Assembly (NCBI GenBank): GCA_022826805.1
Contig: JAJDUH010000005.1
Coordinates: 1-64,000 of the forward strand
Reading direction: 5' to 3'
Source of the DNA: Candidatus Poribacteria bacterium
GTDB lineage: Bacteria > Poribacteria > WGA-4E > WGA-3G
Length of the DNA: 64,000 bases
Each line of letters opens with the position of its first letter. Within the stretch, counting starts at the first letter, position 1. A program made the position numbers and the translations under genes. Below are positions 14,969 to 24,278 of the stretch, piece after piece. Below the pieces are notes generated by a model. The model was not told the DNA's origin, made no database searches, and saw only the letters and a program-made list of their open reading frames with translations.

Positions 14969-16456
14969 TTGGAGAAATCGCATGTAAAGGATGAAAAGAG
15001 TACTTTAGCGGATGCGCTTACACCACAGCAGATCGTTGCGGAATTGGATAAGTATATTATTGGTCAGTTTGAGGCGAAACGTTCTGTTGCTATTGCCCTG
15101 CGGAACCGCGCCCGTCGGCAGATGTTAGCGGAGGACATGCAGGATGAGGTTGCACCGAAGAACATTATTATGATAGGTTCGACGGGTGTTGGCAAGACCG
15201 AGATTGCCAGAAGACTTGCGCGTCTGGTTGAGGCTCCTTTCATCAAGGTAGAAGCGTCGAAATATACGGAGATCGGTTACGTTGGTCGTGATGTTGAATC
15301 GATGATTAGGGATCTGACAGAAACGGCTATTGGTCGTGTGAAGACTGAACAGACGGATGCGGTAGAAGAGAAGGCGCGAGAAGCGACGGAGGAACGTCTG
15401 CTCGATTACATTTTCCCGGTGCCACGTTCGTTGCAGCAGCGGCCGCGTTTACCAGACGATACCCTTGATGAACCAGAGGAAGAGGAGGATGATGGCCTTC
15501 TTCAACTTCCATTCGACCTTGGACCCGATCCCGAAGTAGAGGCGGAGGAGACACGAGAGAAAGAGCGTGACCGTTATCTGAAGACGCGGGAAAGATTTAG
15601 AGATTGGCTCCGCGAGGGGAGACTTGAGGATAAACCTGTTGAAATTAATGTCAAGCATCAGAACATGCCGTTTGTGGAGATCTTCTCGCCAGGTGGTATT
15701 GAGGAGATGGACATCAATTTTAAGGACATGTTCAACAACATTCTACCGAGTCAGACGAAGAAACGTCGGGTGCCGGTGTCCGAGGCGCGTACAATCCTGA
15801 TGCAAGAGGAAGCAGAAAAACTGATTGATATGGATGCGGTCATCGGTGAGGCGATTCTACGCGTTGAAAATTCGGGTATCGTGTTTTTGGATGAGATTGA
15901 CAAGATTGCGGGTAGAGAGTCTCGGCACGGACCGGATGTCTCTCGCGAGGGTGTGCAGCGTGATATTCTTCCAATCGTCGAGGGTAGTACAGTGACGACG
16001 AAATATGGGGCGGTTCGGACTCACCATATTCTTTTCATCGCAGCAGGTGCGTTTCATGTGTCGAGTCCGTCGGACCTTATCCCGGAATTACAAGGACGTT
16101 TTCCGATTCGCGTGGAGTTGAAAGGCCTAAACAAAAATGATTTCAAATCTATTTTGACGGAGCCGAAGAATGCGTTGGTGAAACAGTATGCGGCGCTGCT
16201 TCAGACGGAAGGGATAGAAGCCGAAATCACAGATGATGCGATAGACGAGATTGCTGCGCTTGCGTTTCAGGTGAATGAATCGGTTGAGGATATCGGGGCA
16301 CGTCGACTCCATACGATTATGGAAAAGCTTTTCGAGAACCTGTTTTTCGATGCGCCTGATCTCAATAAAAAAAGTATCACGATAGATGCAGCGTACGTCA
16401 GGTCGGAGTTATCAGAGATTGTGAAGGATCAGGATTTGAGTCGATATATCCTTTAA
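14969..16456 (+). CDS. hslU: ATP-dependent protease ATPase subunit HslU (ClpY)
   Basis: This 495-aa AAA+ unfoldase feeds substrates to HslV. The N-terminus [17 protein letters not shown] is typical. Walker A is GSTGVGKT (70-77), followed by the pore loop and an inserted I-domain with a very acidic stretch (EEEEDDG). Walker B is FLDEID (around 309-314), and sensor residues lie near RFPIRVEL. The C-terminus is LSRYIL, the conserved tail that docks into HslV. It is slightly longer than the E. coli protein because of the I-domain. It starts with TTG behind a strong ribosome binding site and follows hslV. Confidence 0.97.
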   Translation: MEKSHVKDEKSTLADALTPQQIVAELDKYIIGQFEAKRSVAIALRNRARRQMLAEDMQDEVAPKNIIMIGSTGVGKTEIARRLARLVEAPFIKVEASKYTEIGYVGRDVESMIRDLTETAIGRVKTEQTDAVEEKAREATEERLLDYIFPVPRSLQQRPRLPDDTLDEPEEEEDDGLLQLPFDLGPDPEVEAEETREKERDRYLKTRERFRDWLREGRLEDKPVEINVKHQNMPFVEIFSPGGIEEMDINFKDMFNNILPSQTKKRRVPVSEARTILMQEEAEKLIDMDAVIGEAILRVENSGIVFLDEIDKIAGRESRHGPDVSREGVQRDILPIVEGSTVTTKYGAVRTHHILFIAAGAFHVSSPSDLIPELQGRFPIRVELKGLNKNDFKSILTEPKNALVKQYAALLQTEGIEAEITDDAIDEIAALAFQVNESVEDIGARRLHTIMEKLFENLFFDAPDLNKKSITIDAAYVRSELSEIVKDQDLSRYIL

Positions 16457-16690
16457 TAGTTGTCAGTCGTTAGTACGGATTACTGCGTAATCCTTTCAGT
16501 TATCAGTACAGAGACTTTGCGAAATTCAAGTATATCGTCCTGCCTCAAGGCTTAACTGATAACCGATAACTGATAATAGTTGTCAGTCGTTAGTACGGAT
16601 TACTGTGTAATCCTTTCAGTTATCAGTACAGAAACTTTGCGGAATTCAAGTATATCGTCCTGCCTCAAGGCTTAACTGATAACTCATAAT
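16455..16690. repeat. Two tandem R2 repeats (120-bp period)
   Basis: Segments 16455-16574 and 16575-16690 are direct copies with only a few differences, for example GCGTAA/GTGTAA, GAGACT/GAAACT and GCGAAA/GCGGAA. Each begins AATAGTTGTCAG, contains hairpin GGATTAC-TGY-GTAATCC and ends with CTTAACTGATAAC. The repeat fills the gap between hslU and the first WD40 gene and supplies the bases directly before its ATG. Confidence 0.85.
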
Positions 16691-17891
16691 GGCACGCACA
16701 TTTCACCTTTTTACCCTTCTATTTATTTATAGTTTGTTCCTATCCAAGGGCTTCGCGCAAAATACGGTGCAGTGGCACCTGCCTGAAGATGGCAAAGCAT
16801 CCCTCGGTTCAACAGCAATAAACGCGCTAACTTTTTCTGCCGATGGCTCACAACTCGCTGTCGCAAGCGGAAATGGGATTGTGTTATACGATACCTACAC
16901 TGGAGAGGTACTAACGCTGCTTCCTTTGCTGATAGCTGATGTGACAGCGTTGGCGCTCTCACCTGCCAGAGAGGAAGATGGTGGGAAACCAACAATCGCG
17001 AGTGCAGGTGAAGATGCGACTGTTCGTCTCTGGGATGCCCGCACCGGTGAACACAGGGCGGATTTCATAGGACACACCGACCCGGTTGTATCTTTAAAAT
17101 TCTCATCAGATGGTAACATTCTTGCCAGCGGTAGCTTCAAAGAGATTCGTTTGTGGCGTTTAACGTTGGATGGCGCAGCCCGTGCTACGGTTCTTCAAGG
17201 ACACCGGGATATGGTTACCACGTTGGCATTCTCACCGGACAGCAAGACCCTTGCCAGCACCAGTTTTTACGGCACAATTTTGTTGTGGGATGTAGAAACG
17301 GGTCGGCTCCGATACAGTCTCCCCGCACATACGGGTTCGATCCAAATGCTCGCCTTTTCTCCTGATAATGCAATTTTAGCAAGCGGTGGCTATTGGAACC
17401 CGGATGCTGAGAGCACAATCTCCCTATGGAGTCCACGCACCGGTCAACTGCTTGCAGCCTTTGAAGGTCATACCGCGCCTGTGTTTGCTTTGGCATTCTC
17501 ACAGGATGTTCAAGGTGGTTATGGTAGAACACTCGCCAGTGCGGGTTGGGCTAACGCAATTCATATCTGGAATCCATACACCGGAGCATTACGGGCAATT
17601 TTTGAGGGTAATGCCGCCCCGGTTATTGCGTTGGCGTTCCTCTCAGATACGCACGGTAATTATAGCGAAGCGTTTGCGAGTGTGAGTCTCGACGGCACAA
17701 TCGAAGTGCGGTTTCTGAAACCTGTGGAAACCTCGTCAGATGTTAATGGTGATGGTGTTGTAAATATCCTTGATTTGACGCTCGTCGCTTCGGGTTTCGG
17801 ACAAGATGCTCCTGATATCAACGGCGATGGTGTCGTCAACATCCTTGATTTGACGTTAGTAGGGAGCCACCTCAACGAGAAAGTGGAGTAA
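16689..17891 (+). CDS. Secreted WD40-repeat protein with C-terminal dockerin-type repeats (1)
   Basis: A 400-aa exported protein with signal peptide MARTFHLFTLLFIYSLFLSKGFAQ. About seven WD40 blades follow, with units of the type LAFSPDSKTLAS...ILLWD. From about residue 350 two calcium-loop repeats DVNGDGVVNILDLTLVASGF and DINGDGVVNILDLTLVGSHL form a dockerin-like pair. WD40 propellers are binding platforms and dockerins bind cohesins in cellulosomes, but no cohesin or scaffoldin is seen here. In such organisms the module may serve surface attachment (inference). The next gene is a larger paralogue starting 3 nt downstream. The start lies within an R2 repeat end, and no clear ribosome binding site is seen. 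Confidence 0.85.
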   Translation: MARTFHLFTLLFIYSLFLSKGFAQNTVQWHLPEDGKASLGSTAINALTFSADGSQLAVASGNGIVLYDTYTGEVLTLLPLLIADVTALALSPAREEDGGKPTIASAGEDATVRLWDARTGEHRADFIGHTDPVVSLKFSSDGNILASGSFKEIRLWRLTLDGAARATVLQGHRDMVTTLAFSPDSKTLASTSFYGTILLWDVETGRLRYSLPAHTGSIQMLAFSPDNAILASGGYWNPDAESTISLWSPRTGQLLAAFEGHTAPVFALAFSQDVQGGYGRTLASAGWANAIHIWNPYTGALRAIFEGNAAPVIALAFLSDTHGNYSEAFASVSLDGTIEVRFLKPVETSSDVNGDGVVNILDLTLVASGFGQDAPDINGDGVVNILDLTLVGSHLNEKVE

Positions 17892-17894
17892 AGG

Positions 17895-19985
17895 ATGCAA
17901 AAATCGCAATTTTTCCTTTTTATTATTTTTCTGGTGTTTGCTTTTGTTCTATTTTTACACGAAGGTTTCACCGAAGATTCCAGACGGTGGCATTTACCTG
18001 AAGGTGCCAGAGCACGCCTCGGTAAAGGTAGTCCGACTGATGTCCGGTTTTCACCAGATGGTACCCAGATAGCAGTAGCGAGTACCATAGGTATCTGGCT
18101 ATATGATGCACAAACATACCAAGAAACGGATCTACTCATGGATCATACGCGTGGCATCCGGTCATGTATGTATTCACCCGATGGGACGATACTTGCCGGT
18201 GGTGGAACGGATGGGACTGTTCTTTTATGGGACGTGAACACTGGACAGTTGGTTACTACGCTTAAAGGGCATGAACGATTCCGATGGGTCAGAACGCTGG
18301 CGTTTTCCCCGGACGGTAGGACGCTTGCAAGTGGCGCGGATTATGAGGACATCGTTCAGTTGTGGGATGTCGCTACTGCCCAACATCGTGCGACCTTTAC
18401 AGGGCACGCGGGAGGTGTCACAGCTGTGGTGTTTTCCCCGGACGGTAGAACGCTTGCAAGTGGGAGTCGTGACGGCACGGTTCGGTTATGGGATGTTGCC
18501 ACTGGTGAACACGACGCTATTCTCGTGGGACCTGAGGTGTTGACTCTGGCGTTTTCCCCGGATGGTAGAACGTTTGCAAGTGGAGATAGGGGCAATAGGA
18601 CTCAGTTGTGGGATATGGACACGCACCAGCCACGCTGGAGTTTCACTGAACCTACACAGATTATTTCTGCTGTTGCGTTCTCACCAGATGGGACGCTTCT
18701 TGCCAGCGAGAGTGAAAATGCCGCAATTCGCTTGTGGGATGTAAACACCGGTCAGCAAAGAGCAATCCTCACAGCACATACTCGGCCCATCCGTTCCCTC
18801 GTGTTTTCCCCGGATGGCAAAACGCTTGCAAGTGTAGGTGAAGACAACGCGGTTCGGTTATGGGATATTGATACGCTGAAAGCACCAAATACTGTTTATA
18901 CCCAATCCAGGTCTATTCTCCATGCACACCCAGGATATGTTACCGCCGTTGCGTTTTCACCAGATAATACGGTGCTTTTGAGTGGGAGCGAGGACGGTGT
19001 ACTACGCCTATGGAATACAGACACAGTAGAACAGCAGGGATCCATTTTCACAGAAAATAAGCGTTGGATTAGGACAGCAGCATTTTTACCGAATGGTGTG
19101 ACTTTTGTTAGTGCGGGTTATGATGGAACCGTTCGCTTCTGGAATACAATAGGGGAAAAACGACCTCCGCTTGCGCTGCAGGATTTGTTCACTGTGGGCA
19201 CGGCGTTTTCGCCAGATGGTAGAATCCTCGCGAGTGAAAATGGACATAGTACAATTTCTCTGTGGGATCTAACAACCGGAGAACACCGCGCGGCCCTTGA
19301 AGGTCATATACACTGGGTGAAGGTGTTGGCATTCTCGCCAGATGGCAAGACACTCGCAAGTGGGGGTGGAGACAGTGCGATTCTTTTATGGGATGTCAGT
19401 ACAGGACAGCACCGTGCAACGCTTGGCAAACAAGATTCAACCCAGGGGCGTAGGGATGATGTTTATGCGTTGGCGTTCTCGCCGGATAATAAAACCTTGG
19501 CACGTGGCGGTGCTTATGGACCGATTCAACTGTGGGATGCAGACGCCCAACAACGGCTTTTCACTCTCAGAGGACATACAGGCGAGGTTGATGCCTTAGC
19601 ATTTTCTCCGGATGGCGGTACGCTTGCGAGTGGTAGTTGGGATGGCACTATTCTACTGTGGGATGCAACCACTTTCCTGACAGACGAGCCTCAGGATTCG
19701 CCTATGGCTATCCTCAAAGGGCATGCGGATGCGGTCACAGATTTAGTTTTTTCACCCGATGGTGAGACACTTGCGAGTGGTAGTTGGGATGGCACTATTC
19801 TACTGTGGGAGATTACATCCCTTTTGACACAAACCGCTTCGGATGTTAACGGGGACGGTGTTGTAAATATCCTTGATTTGACCTTTGTTGCTTCGAGTTT
19901 TGGGGAGAATTCGCCCGATTTCAATGGAGATGGTATTGTCAACATTTTGGATTTGGTACTCGTTGCAAATCATATCCTACCATAG
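17895..19985 (+). CDS. Secreted WD40-repeat protein with C-terminal dockerin-type repeats (2)
   Basis: This 696-aa paralogue of the preceding gene starts 3 nt after its stop codon and has ribosome binding site GGAGTAAAGG. A signal peptide (LFIIFLVFAFVLFLHEGFT) is followed by about 13 WD40 repeats with very regular (F/V)SPDG-(R/K)-TLASG ... (V/I)-(R/L)-LWD units, enough for two propellers. The dockerin pair DVNGDGVVNILDLTFVASSF and DFNGDGIVNILDLVLVANHI occupies about 648-696. Both genes share the motif RWHLPE/QWHLPED just after the signal peptide, which supports tandem duplication. They are probably translated from one mRNA. The binding target is unknown. Confidence 0.88.
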   Translation: MQKSQFFLFIIFLVFAFVLFLHEGFTEDSRRWHLPEGARARLGKGSPTDVRFSPDGTQIAVASTIGIWLYDAQTYQETDLLMDHTRGIRSCMYSPDGTILAGGGTDGTVLLWDVNTGQLVTTLKGHERFRWVRTLAFSPDGRTLASGADYEDIVQLWDVATAQHRATFTGHAGGVTAVVFSPDGRTLASGSRDGTVRLWDVATGEHDAILVGPEVLTLAFSPDGRTFASGDRGNRTQLWDMDTHQPRWSFTEPTQIISAVAFSPDGTLLASESENAAIRLWDVNTGQQRAILTAHTRPIRSLVFSPDGKTLASVGEDNAVRLWDIDTLKAPNTVYTQSRSILHAHPGYVTAVAFSPDNTVLLSGSEDGVLRLWNTDTVEQQGSIFTENKRWIRTAAFLPNGVTFVSAGYDGTVRFWNTIGEKRPPLALQDLFTVGTAFSPDGRILASENGHSTISLWDLTTGEHRAALEGHIHWVKVLAFSPDGKTLASGGGDSAILLWDVSTGQHRATLGKQDSTQGRRDDVYALAFSPDNKTLARGGAYGPIQLWDADAQQRLFTLRGHTGEVDALAFSPDGGTLASGSWDGTILLWDATTFLTDEPQDSPMAILKGHADAVTDLVFSPDGETLASGSWDGTILLWEITSLLTQTASDVNGDGVVNILDLTFVASSFGENSPDFNGDGIVNILDLVLVANHILP

Positions 19986-20040
19986 CAAAAGGTAGCATTG
20001 ATTGTTGGCAAAATCCACGCTGCAGGGAAGAATTTGCGAC

Positions 20041-20069
20041 TTGACAGAAGTGCCGTTTTGTGGTAGAAT
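20041..20069 (+). promoter_or_regulatory. Sigma70-type promoter for sppA
   Basis: TTGACA (20041-20046), a 17-nt spacer and TAGAAT (20064-20069) with an upstream TG (extended -10). Transcription from here supports translation from ATG 20110 rather than the upstream TTG codons in the same frame. Confidence 0.8.
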
Positions 20070-20109
20070 AGCAATGCTAAATTGGATACGAAAAAAGAAG
20101 GAGAAAGTG

Positions 20110-21942
20110 ATGAAATTGTCGAAGTCCAGCTTACAAATATGGGTGTTTCTGCTCACGTTGCTTATCCTCGTTTCGCCTGTGTTTGCCGAGGAACACGCAG
20201 CAGAAGAGACGACTCTCCCTGAAAAAAAATATGTTAAATTCACGCTGAGCGGTACATACGCTGATACCAAAGTCGTCAGTGCCTTTGGAACCTCCTCGAC
20301 GAAGACGCTCCGGGGACTCTTTAAAAAATTAGATATGCTCAAAACAGACAATGAGATTGCAGGGATTATCTTCAAAATAGATAATGTGAGTGTGGGGTGG
20401 GCAACACTTCAAGAAATTCGCCACAAACTTCACGAATTCCGCGAAACAGGCAAAGAGACGGTCGGTTATCTGGAAGGCGGTGGGAATGACGAGTATTTGC
20501 TTGCCGCTGCGATGGATCGCGTCGTTTTAATGCCTGCTGGTAGTCTCAATTTAACTGGCTTACGCGCCGAGTTCGTGTTCTATAAGGGGTTGTTGGACAA
20601 GTTGGACATCCACGCCGATATGCTGGCAATGGGAAAATATAAATCCGGTGTCGAACCCTATATGCGTGAGGGTATGTCGGATGCCTTCCGTGAGTCGATG
20701 ACGACGCTGCTTGATGATTTGTATGCCCAATTGCTGAATCATATCGCTGAAAGTCGAGACGGTATTACTGTAGAAGATGCATCGGGTTTGATAGATCGCG
20801 GTCCATTCACAGCGGAGGAGGCGTTGCAAGTGGGATTGGTCGATGCCTTGCAATATTACGATGAACTCCTTACTGCGCTGAAAGCAGCCTCCGAGGACGA
20901 AGATGTTCAAGTTGTCGAGCCAGACTTTGCGCGTAAGCGCAAGGTGCCGGATATGAATAGTTTTGCAGGACTTATGCAGCTATTCAGCATGCTTAATCCG
21001 CCTCAGCGTACGCAGCGTGCCGGTGAGAATCAGATTGCACTTATCTATGCGAATGGTCCTATCCTGCCTGATGTTGATGACTCGCTTTTCAGTACAATGC
21101 CAGTGATTACGCCGGATGCGTTAAAGGAAGCGTTCGAGAAAGCACGTACCGACGATTCGGTTCGAGCAGTCGTGTTCCGCATAGATAGCCCGGGGGGTTC
21201 TGCGCTCGCTTCTGATCTGATTTGGCGAGAGATCATGCTCATCCAACGCGAGAAACCGGTTGTCGTTTCGATGGGCGATGTCGCTGCATCGGGCGGTTAC
21301 TATATCGCAATGGCGGCGGGTACGATCGTGGCGCATCCGAGCACATTAACAGGCTCAATTGGTGTTTTTGGTGGGAAACTGAACATGAAGGGACTCTATA
21401 ACAAACTTGGTCTGACGAAGGAGATCATCACACACGGACAGAACGCTACGCTCTATTCGGATTATGGCGGTTTTACACCTACAGAGCGGGAACGCGTTGA
21501 GAAAATGATGAAAACGATCTATGGTGATTTTGTCCGTAAGGCGGCAGCAGGTAGAGGCAAATCCTTCGATGAAATTGATGAGATCGCACAGGGACGGGTC
21601 TGGACGGGTAAACAGGCGAAAGCACTCGGACTCGTTGATGAGCTCGGCGGGCTGGAGACTGCGCTATCTATTGCCAAAGCGCAGGCGGGTTTTGCCGAGA
21701 CGGACGAAGTTGATCTTATGGTGTTACCTGAGCAGAAGCCCTTTTTTGAGCAGCTTTTGGAGCAGATGATTGAGGACACAGAGGGTTCAATACAGTTGCC
21801 GCTACAATTGACTGCCAACCATCCTGTGTTGTCGGTATTAGGGGCACGATGGGAACACGCTATCGTTTGGATGAGCCTGTTTGGTTTTGAAGATGGCGTC
21901 CGCGTTGTTACAATTTTACCTTACGCTATTTTAATTCGATGA
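20110..21942 (+). CDS. sppA: Signal peptide peptidase SppA (67-kDa type), serine protease S49
   Basis: This 610-aa membrane-anchored protease of the duplicated (long) SppA type degrades cleaved signal peptides. It has a single N-terminal export/anchor helix (LQIWVFLLTLLILVSPVFA). The catalytic Lys is in MGKYKSGVEP (K178) in the first half and the nucleophile is S394 in VAASGGYY, together with HPSTLTGSIGVFGG in the second half. Both halves of the Ser/Lys dyad are therefore present. The start is set by AAGGAGAAA before ATG 20110 and by the promoter at 20041-20069. The downstream PhyH gene begins 3 nt after the stop, so the two are likely co-transcribed. Confidence 0.93.
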   Translation: MKLSKSSLQIWVFLLTLLILVSPVFAEEHAAEETTLPEKKYVKFTLSGTYADTKVVSAFGTSSTKTLRGLFKKLDMLKTDNEIAGIIFKIDNVSVGWATLQEIRHKLHEFRETGKETVGYLEGGGNDEYLLAAAMDRVVLMPAGSLNLTGLRAEFVFYKGLLDKLDIHADMLAMGKYKSGVEPYMREGMSDAFRESMTTLLDDLYAQLLNHIAESRDGITVEDASGLIDRGPFTAEEALQVGLVDALQYYDELLTALKAASEDEDVQVVEPDFARKRKVPDMNSFAGLMQLFSMLNPPQRTQRAGENQIALIYANGPILPDVDDSLFSTMPVITPDALKEAFEKARTDDSVRAVVFRIDSPGGSALASDLIWREIMLIQREKPVVVSMGDVAASGGYYIAMAAGTIVAHPSTLTGSIGVFGGKLNMKGLYNKLGLTKEIITHGQNATLYSDYGGFTPTERERVEKMMKTIYGDFVRKAAAGRGKSFDEIDEIAQGRVWTGKQAKALGLVDELGGLETALSIAKAQAGFAETDEVDLMVLPEQKPFFEQLLEQMIEDTEGSIQLPLQLTANHPVLSVLGARWEHAIVWMSLFGFEDGVRVVTILPYAILIR

Positions 21943-21945
21943 ACT

Positions 21946-22752
21946 ATGAATTCCAAGAATGATTTTCACATTGATTTGACCGAGGAACAGATCGCCTTTT
22001 TCCGAGAAAACGGATACTTAAGCATCCCGCGCATCACGACGGATGAAGAAGTTGAATGGCTCAAGGGCATTTACGACGAACTTTTCACAGAGCGGACTGG
22101 GGAAGCAGAAGGACGCTACTTTGATTTGGCGGGTCCGCGTGCACACAACGGGCGTGAGACGTTGCCGCAAGTATTGGGTCCAGAGGCGCAATTTCCAGAA
22201 CTCCGTGAGACTGTTTATTTCCGAAACGCGCACCGGCTTGCTGCGAATTTGCTCGGTGTGGAATCCGAAAAGGTCAGTGGTGGCGGGCACATGATTTTGA
22301 AGCCTGCCCATTACGGGAATGCAACGCCGTGGCATCAAGATGAGGCGTACTGGAATCCTGAGATTCTGCCGCATAGTTTGAGTGTTTGGCTTCCGCTTGA
22401 CAAGGCAACGGTTGAGAGTGGGTGTCTCCAATTTATTCCGAAATCGCACAAAGGGAAGGTGCGTTGGCATCGCCATATTGACGACGACCCGCTCGTGCAC
22501 GGATTGGTAACGGATGATGTTGACACATCAGAGGCGGTTGCGTGTCCGATACCTGCGGGTGGTGCGACGTTCCATCATTGTCGGACTTTACACTATTCTG
22601 CTCCGAACACGACGGCAGCGGTGCGGCGAGCATATATTCTCGTGCTCGGTGGACCGCCACGGAAACCGGATAAACCTGCACATCGTCCGTGGCAAACTGA
22701 GGAGCAAGCGGCACTCGCAAAATTGAAGTCGTTGGCGGTGGACCGGGCATAG
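21946..22752 (+). CDS. Phytanoyl-CoA dioxygenase (PhyH) family Fe(II)/2-oxoglutarate oxygenase
   Basis: This 268-aa cupin-fold oxygenase has the iron-binding facial triad as WHQDEAYW (H-x-D, around residue 133) and the distal His in HHCRTLHYSAPN, with a following Arg region (AVRRAYILV) that would hold 2-oxoglutarate. The N-terminus (LTEEQIAFFRENGYLSIPRI) is typical of PhyH. Family members hydroxylate varied small molecules, so the substrate cannot be given. It starts 3 nt after sppA. It is distinct from the longer PhyH protein at 39574-40785. Confidence 0.88.
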   Translation: MNSKNDFHIDLTEEQIAFFRENGYLSIPRITTDEEVEWLKGIYDELFTERTGEAEGRYFDLAGPRAHNGRETLPQVLGPEAQFPELRETVYFRNAHRLAANLLGVESEKVSGGGHMILKPAHYGNATPWHQDEAYWNPEILPHSLSVWLPLDKATVESGCLQFIPKSHKGKVRWHRHIDDDPLVHGLVTDDVDTSEAVACPIPAGGATFHHCRTLHYSAPNTTAAVRRAYILVLGGPPRKPDKPAHRPWQTEEQAALAKLKSLAVDRA

Positions 22753-22788
22753 TTTACGGGTTTACTATGAGAGGCGGTATTCACAATT

Positions 22789-23826
22789 ATGAAAATCATC
22801 TGTACCGGCATTAGTTGTTCGGGACGCAAAGAGTTAATGGCAGATTTCGCGGCGTTCTGTGTGCAAAAAGGAGTGAACATTGGATTTTTCAATGTTGGTG
22901 ATTTTATGCATCAAATTGGGGCGGAATCGAATGTCGATTTTACAGAAAAGGTGCTCGATTCGGATCCAGCGGTTTTATCATTGGCGCGACGTACTGCTTT
23001 CTATGAAATCGCACAACTCGCTGCGGATTATAAACATGCTGTTATAGGATTACATGCCTGTTTTCGGTGGCGTGGTAGTCTTCTCGAAGGGTTTTCTTTC
23101 AAAGATATTGAAATTATCCAGCCTGATATTCTGATTAATGTCGTTGATAATATTACCGATATATCAGAACGAATGGAAGAGAATATGCAGTGGACAGGTA
23201 TGGGGAAAGCGACCCTCAATGTCTGGTTGGACGAAGAAGAGTTCTTGACGCGACAGCTGGCGCAACTCATAGAGAAGCCGTACTACGCCGTGGCGAAACA
23301 ACACGATCTCGAAAATTTTTATGAACTGCTCTTTTCGCCGAGGAAACCGATATTTTATCTCAGTTATCCGATTACGCTCTTAAGAGACACCCCAGAAAAG
23401 ATTGAGAAAATCCGTGAGGTGGGTGAGAAGTTGAGTCGTTCGTTTATTGTTTTTGATCCGCTCTCTATTAAGGATATGGCACTCGTTACCCGCTCGAAAG
23501 TTGACGGTGCTGACCCGCTGAATCTGCCCCCAACTATGGGTGAGATGGATGTTGACGTGATCGAACAGATTAAAACGCGGACAATTTCGCGGGATTACCA
23601 ATTTATCCACCAGAGCGATTTTGTGGTTGTTATTTATCCTACGGACAAATTGTCGCCCGGCGTGCTGAGTGAAATGAACTACGCTTCCCGTCATAATAAG
23701 CCGGTGTATGCGGTTTACAATGAGACGCGGAGTATCTTTTTTGAGAACTTGTGTGAAAAGATTTTTGATACCTTTGACGAACTTGAGGATTTCCTATGCG
23801 AAACGTATAGAATAGATGAAAGTTGA
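22789..23826 (+). CDS. P-loop kinase-like domain fused to a nucleoside 2-deoxyribosyltransferase-like domain
   Basis: A 345-aa cytosolic protein. The N-terminal part has a P-loop GISCSGRKE (residues 7-15) in the position seen in adenylate-kinase-like NTPases, with Arg-Lys-Glu in place of the usual GK(S/T), and then a nucleotide-kinase-like helical region. From about residue 188 a second Rossmann-like domain begins (IFYLSYPIT). It contains IVFDPLSIKD, SRDYQFIHQSDFVVVIYPTD and PGVLSEMNYASRHNKPVYAVY, which fit the deoxyribosyltransferase pattern where the Glu of GVLSE is the nucleophile. Nucleotide processing or signalling is likely, but the exact reaction is unknown. GAGAGGCGG upstream is a weak ribosome binding site. 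Confidence 0.65.
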   Translation: MKIICTGISCSGRKELMADFAAFCVQKGVNIGFFNVGDFMHQIGAESNVDFTEKVLDSDPAVLSLARRTAFYEIAQLAADYKHAVIGLHACFRWRGSLLEGFSFKDIEIIQPDILINVVDNITDISERMEENMQWTGMGKATLNVWLDEEEFLTRQLAQLIEKPYYAVAKQHDLENFYELLFSPRKPIFYLSYPITLLRDTPEKIEKIREVGEKLSRSFIVFDPLSIKDMALVTRSKVDGADPLNLPPTMGEMDVDVIEQIKTRTISRDYQFIHQSDFVVVIYPTDKLSPGVLSEMNYASRHNKPVYAVYNETRSIFFENLCEKIFDTFDELEDFLCETYRIDES

Positions 23827-23835
23827 ATACTTCTG

Positions 23836-23865
23836 TTGGATTTACCCGCAATGACAACCTATAAA
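23836..23865 (+). promoter_or_regulatory. Possible promoter for the small ORF at 23907
   Basis: TTGGAT (23836-23841), an 18-nt spacer and TATAAA (23860-23865) lie 42 nt before the ATG. The match is moderate. Confidence 0.35.
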
Positions 23866-23906
23866 ATCTATCTTGATAGTTGTTGTGTAAAGTGAAGGAA
23901 CATCTT

Positions 23907-24137
23907 ATGACAGATGAGCAGATTTTAGAACTCGGTTTTAAGGCATTAGTTGACAAGCTTGGACCTGTTGGAATGGTGCGTTTTATCCATCAGTTTCGAG
24001 CTGGTACAGGCGATTACACCGAAGAACGGCAGCAATGGGTAGGAAAGTCCGATGTTGAAACCCTTGCTAAACAGATCCAACAGACTGAAAACGACTCTGA
24101 GTGTATTGCCAAAACCCTTAAAACTATAATACAATAA
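23907..24137 (+). CDS. Small conserved protein of unknown function
   Basis: A 76-aa protein starting MTDEQILELGFKALVDKLGP behind the ribosome binding site GAAGGA. The sequence GPVGMVRFIHQFRAGTGDYTEERQQW is of a kind I recall from short uncharacterised proteins in cyanobacteria and other environmental bacteria, some of them beside toxin genes. It is probably helical, with no membrane segment. No toxin-like partner is obvious here: the upstream neighbour is the P-loop/deoxyribosyltransferase fusion and the downstream one a RimK-type gene. An antitoxin-like role is only a possibility. Confidence 0.7.
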   Translation: MTDEQILELGFKALVDKLGPVGMVRFIHQFRAGTGDYTEERQQWVGKSDVETLAKQIQQTENDSECIAKTLKTIIQ

Positions 24138-24278
24138 CGCGAGTTGCCTCTATTTATAGATACAACCCTCTGCTGGCATGCAGTTGCTTGGAGGTATGGA
24201 AATTCGGTGTCCCTATTTGAAATTAGAAACCGTGTCGAGGGTTGCAACTTCGATCAGCGGTTAGTCTGTCAATAAACT

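Noticed and set aside
16455..16690. Tandem repeat considered as a CRISPR array
   Set aside because: There are only two 120-bp units with no spacer pattern, and the sequence belongs to the dispersed R2 family. No cas genes are present.
20002..20109. N-terminal extension of sppA from TTG 20002
   Set aside because: A near-consensus promoter at 20041-20069 lies inside it, and a strong ribosome binding site and signal sequence start at 20110.
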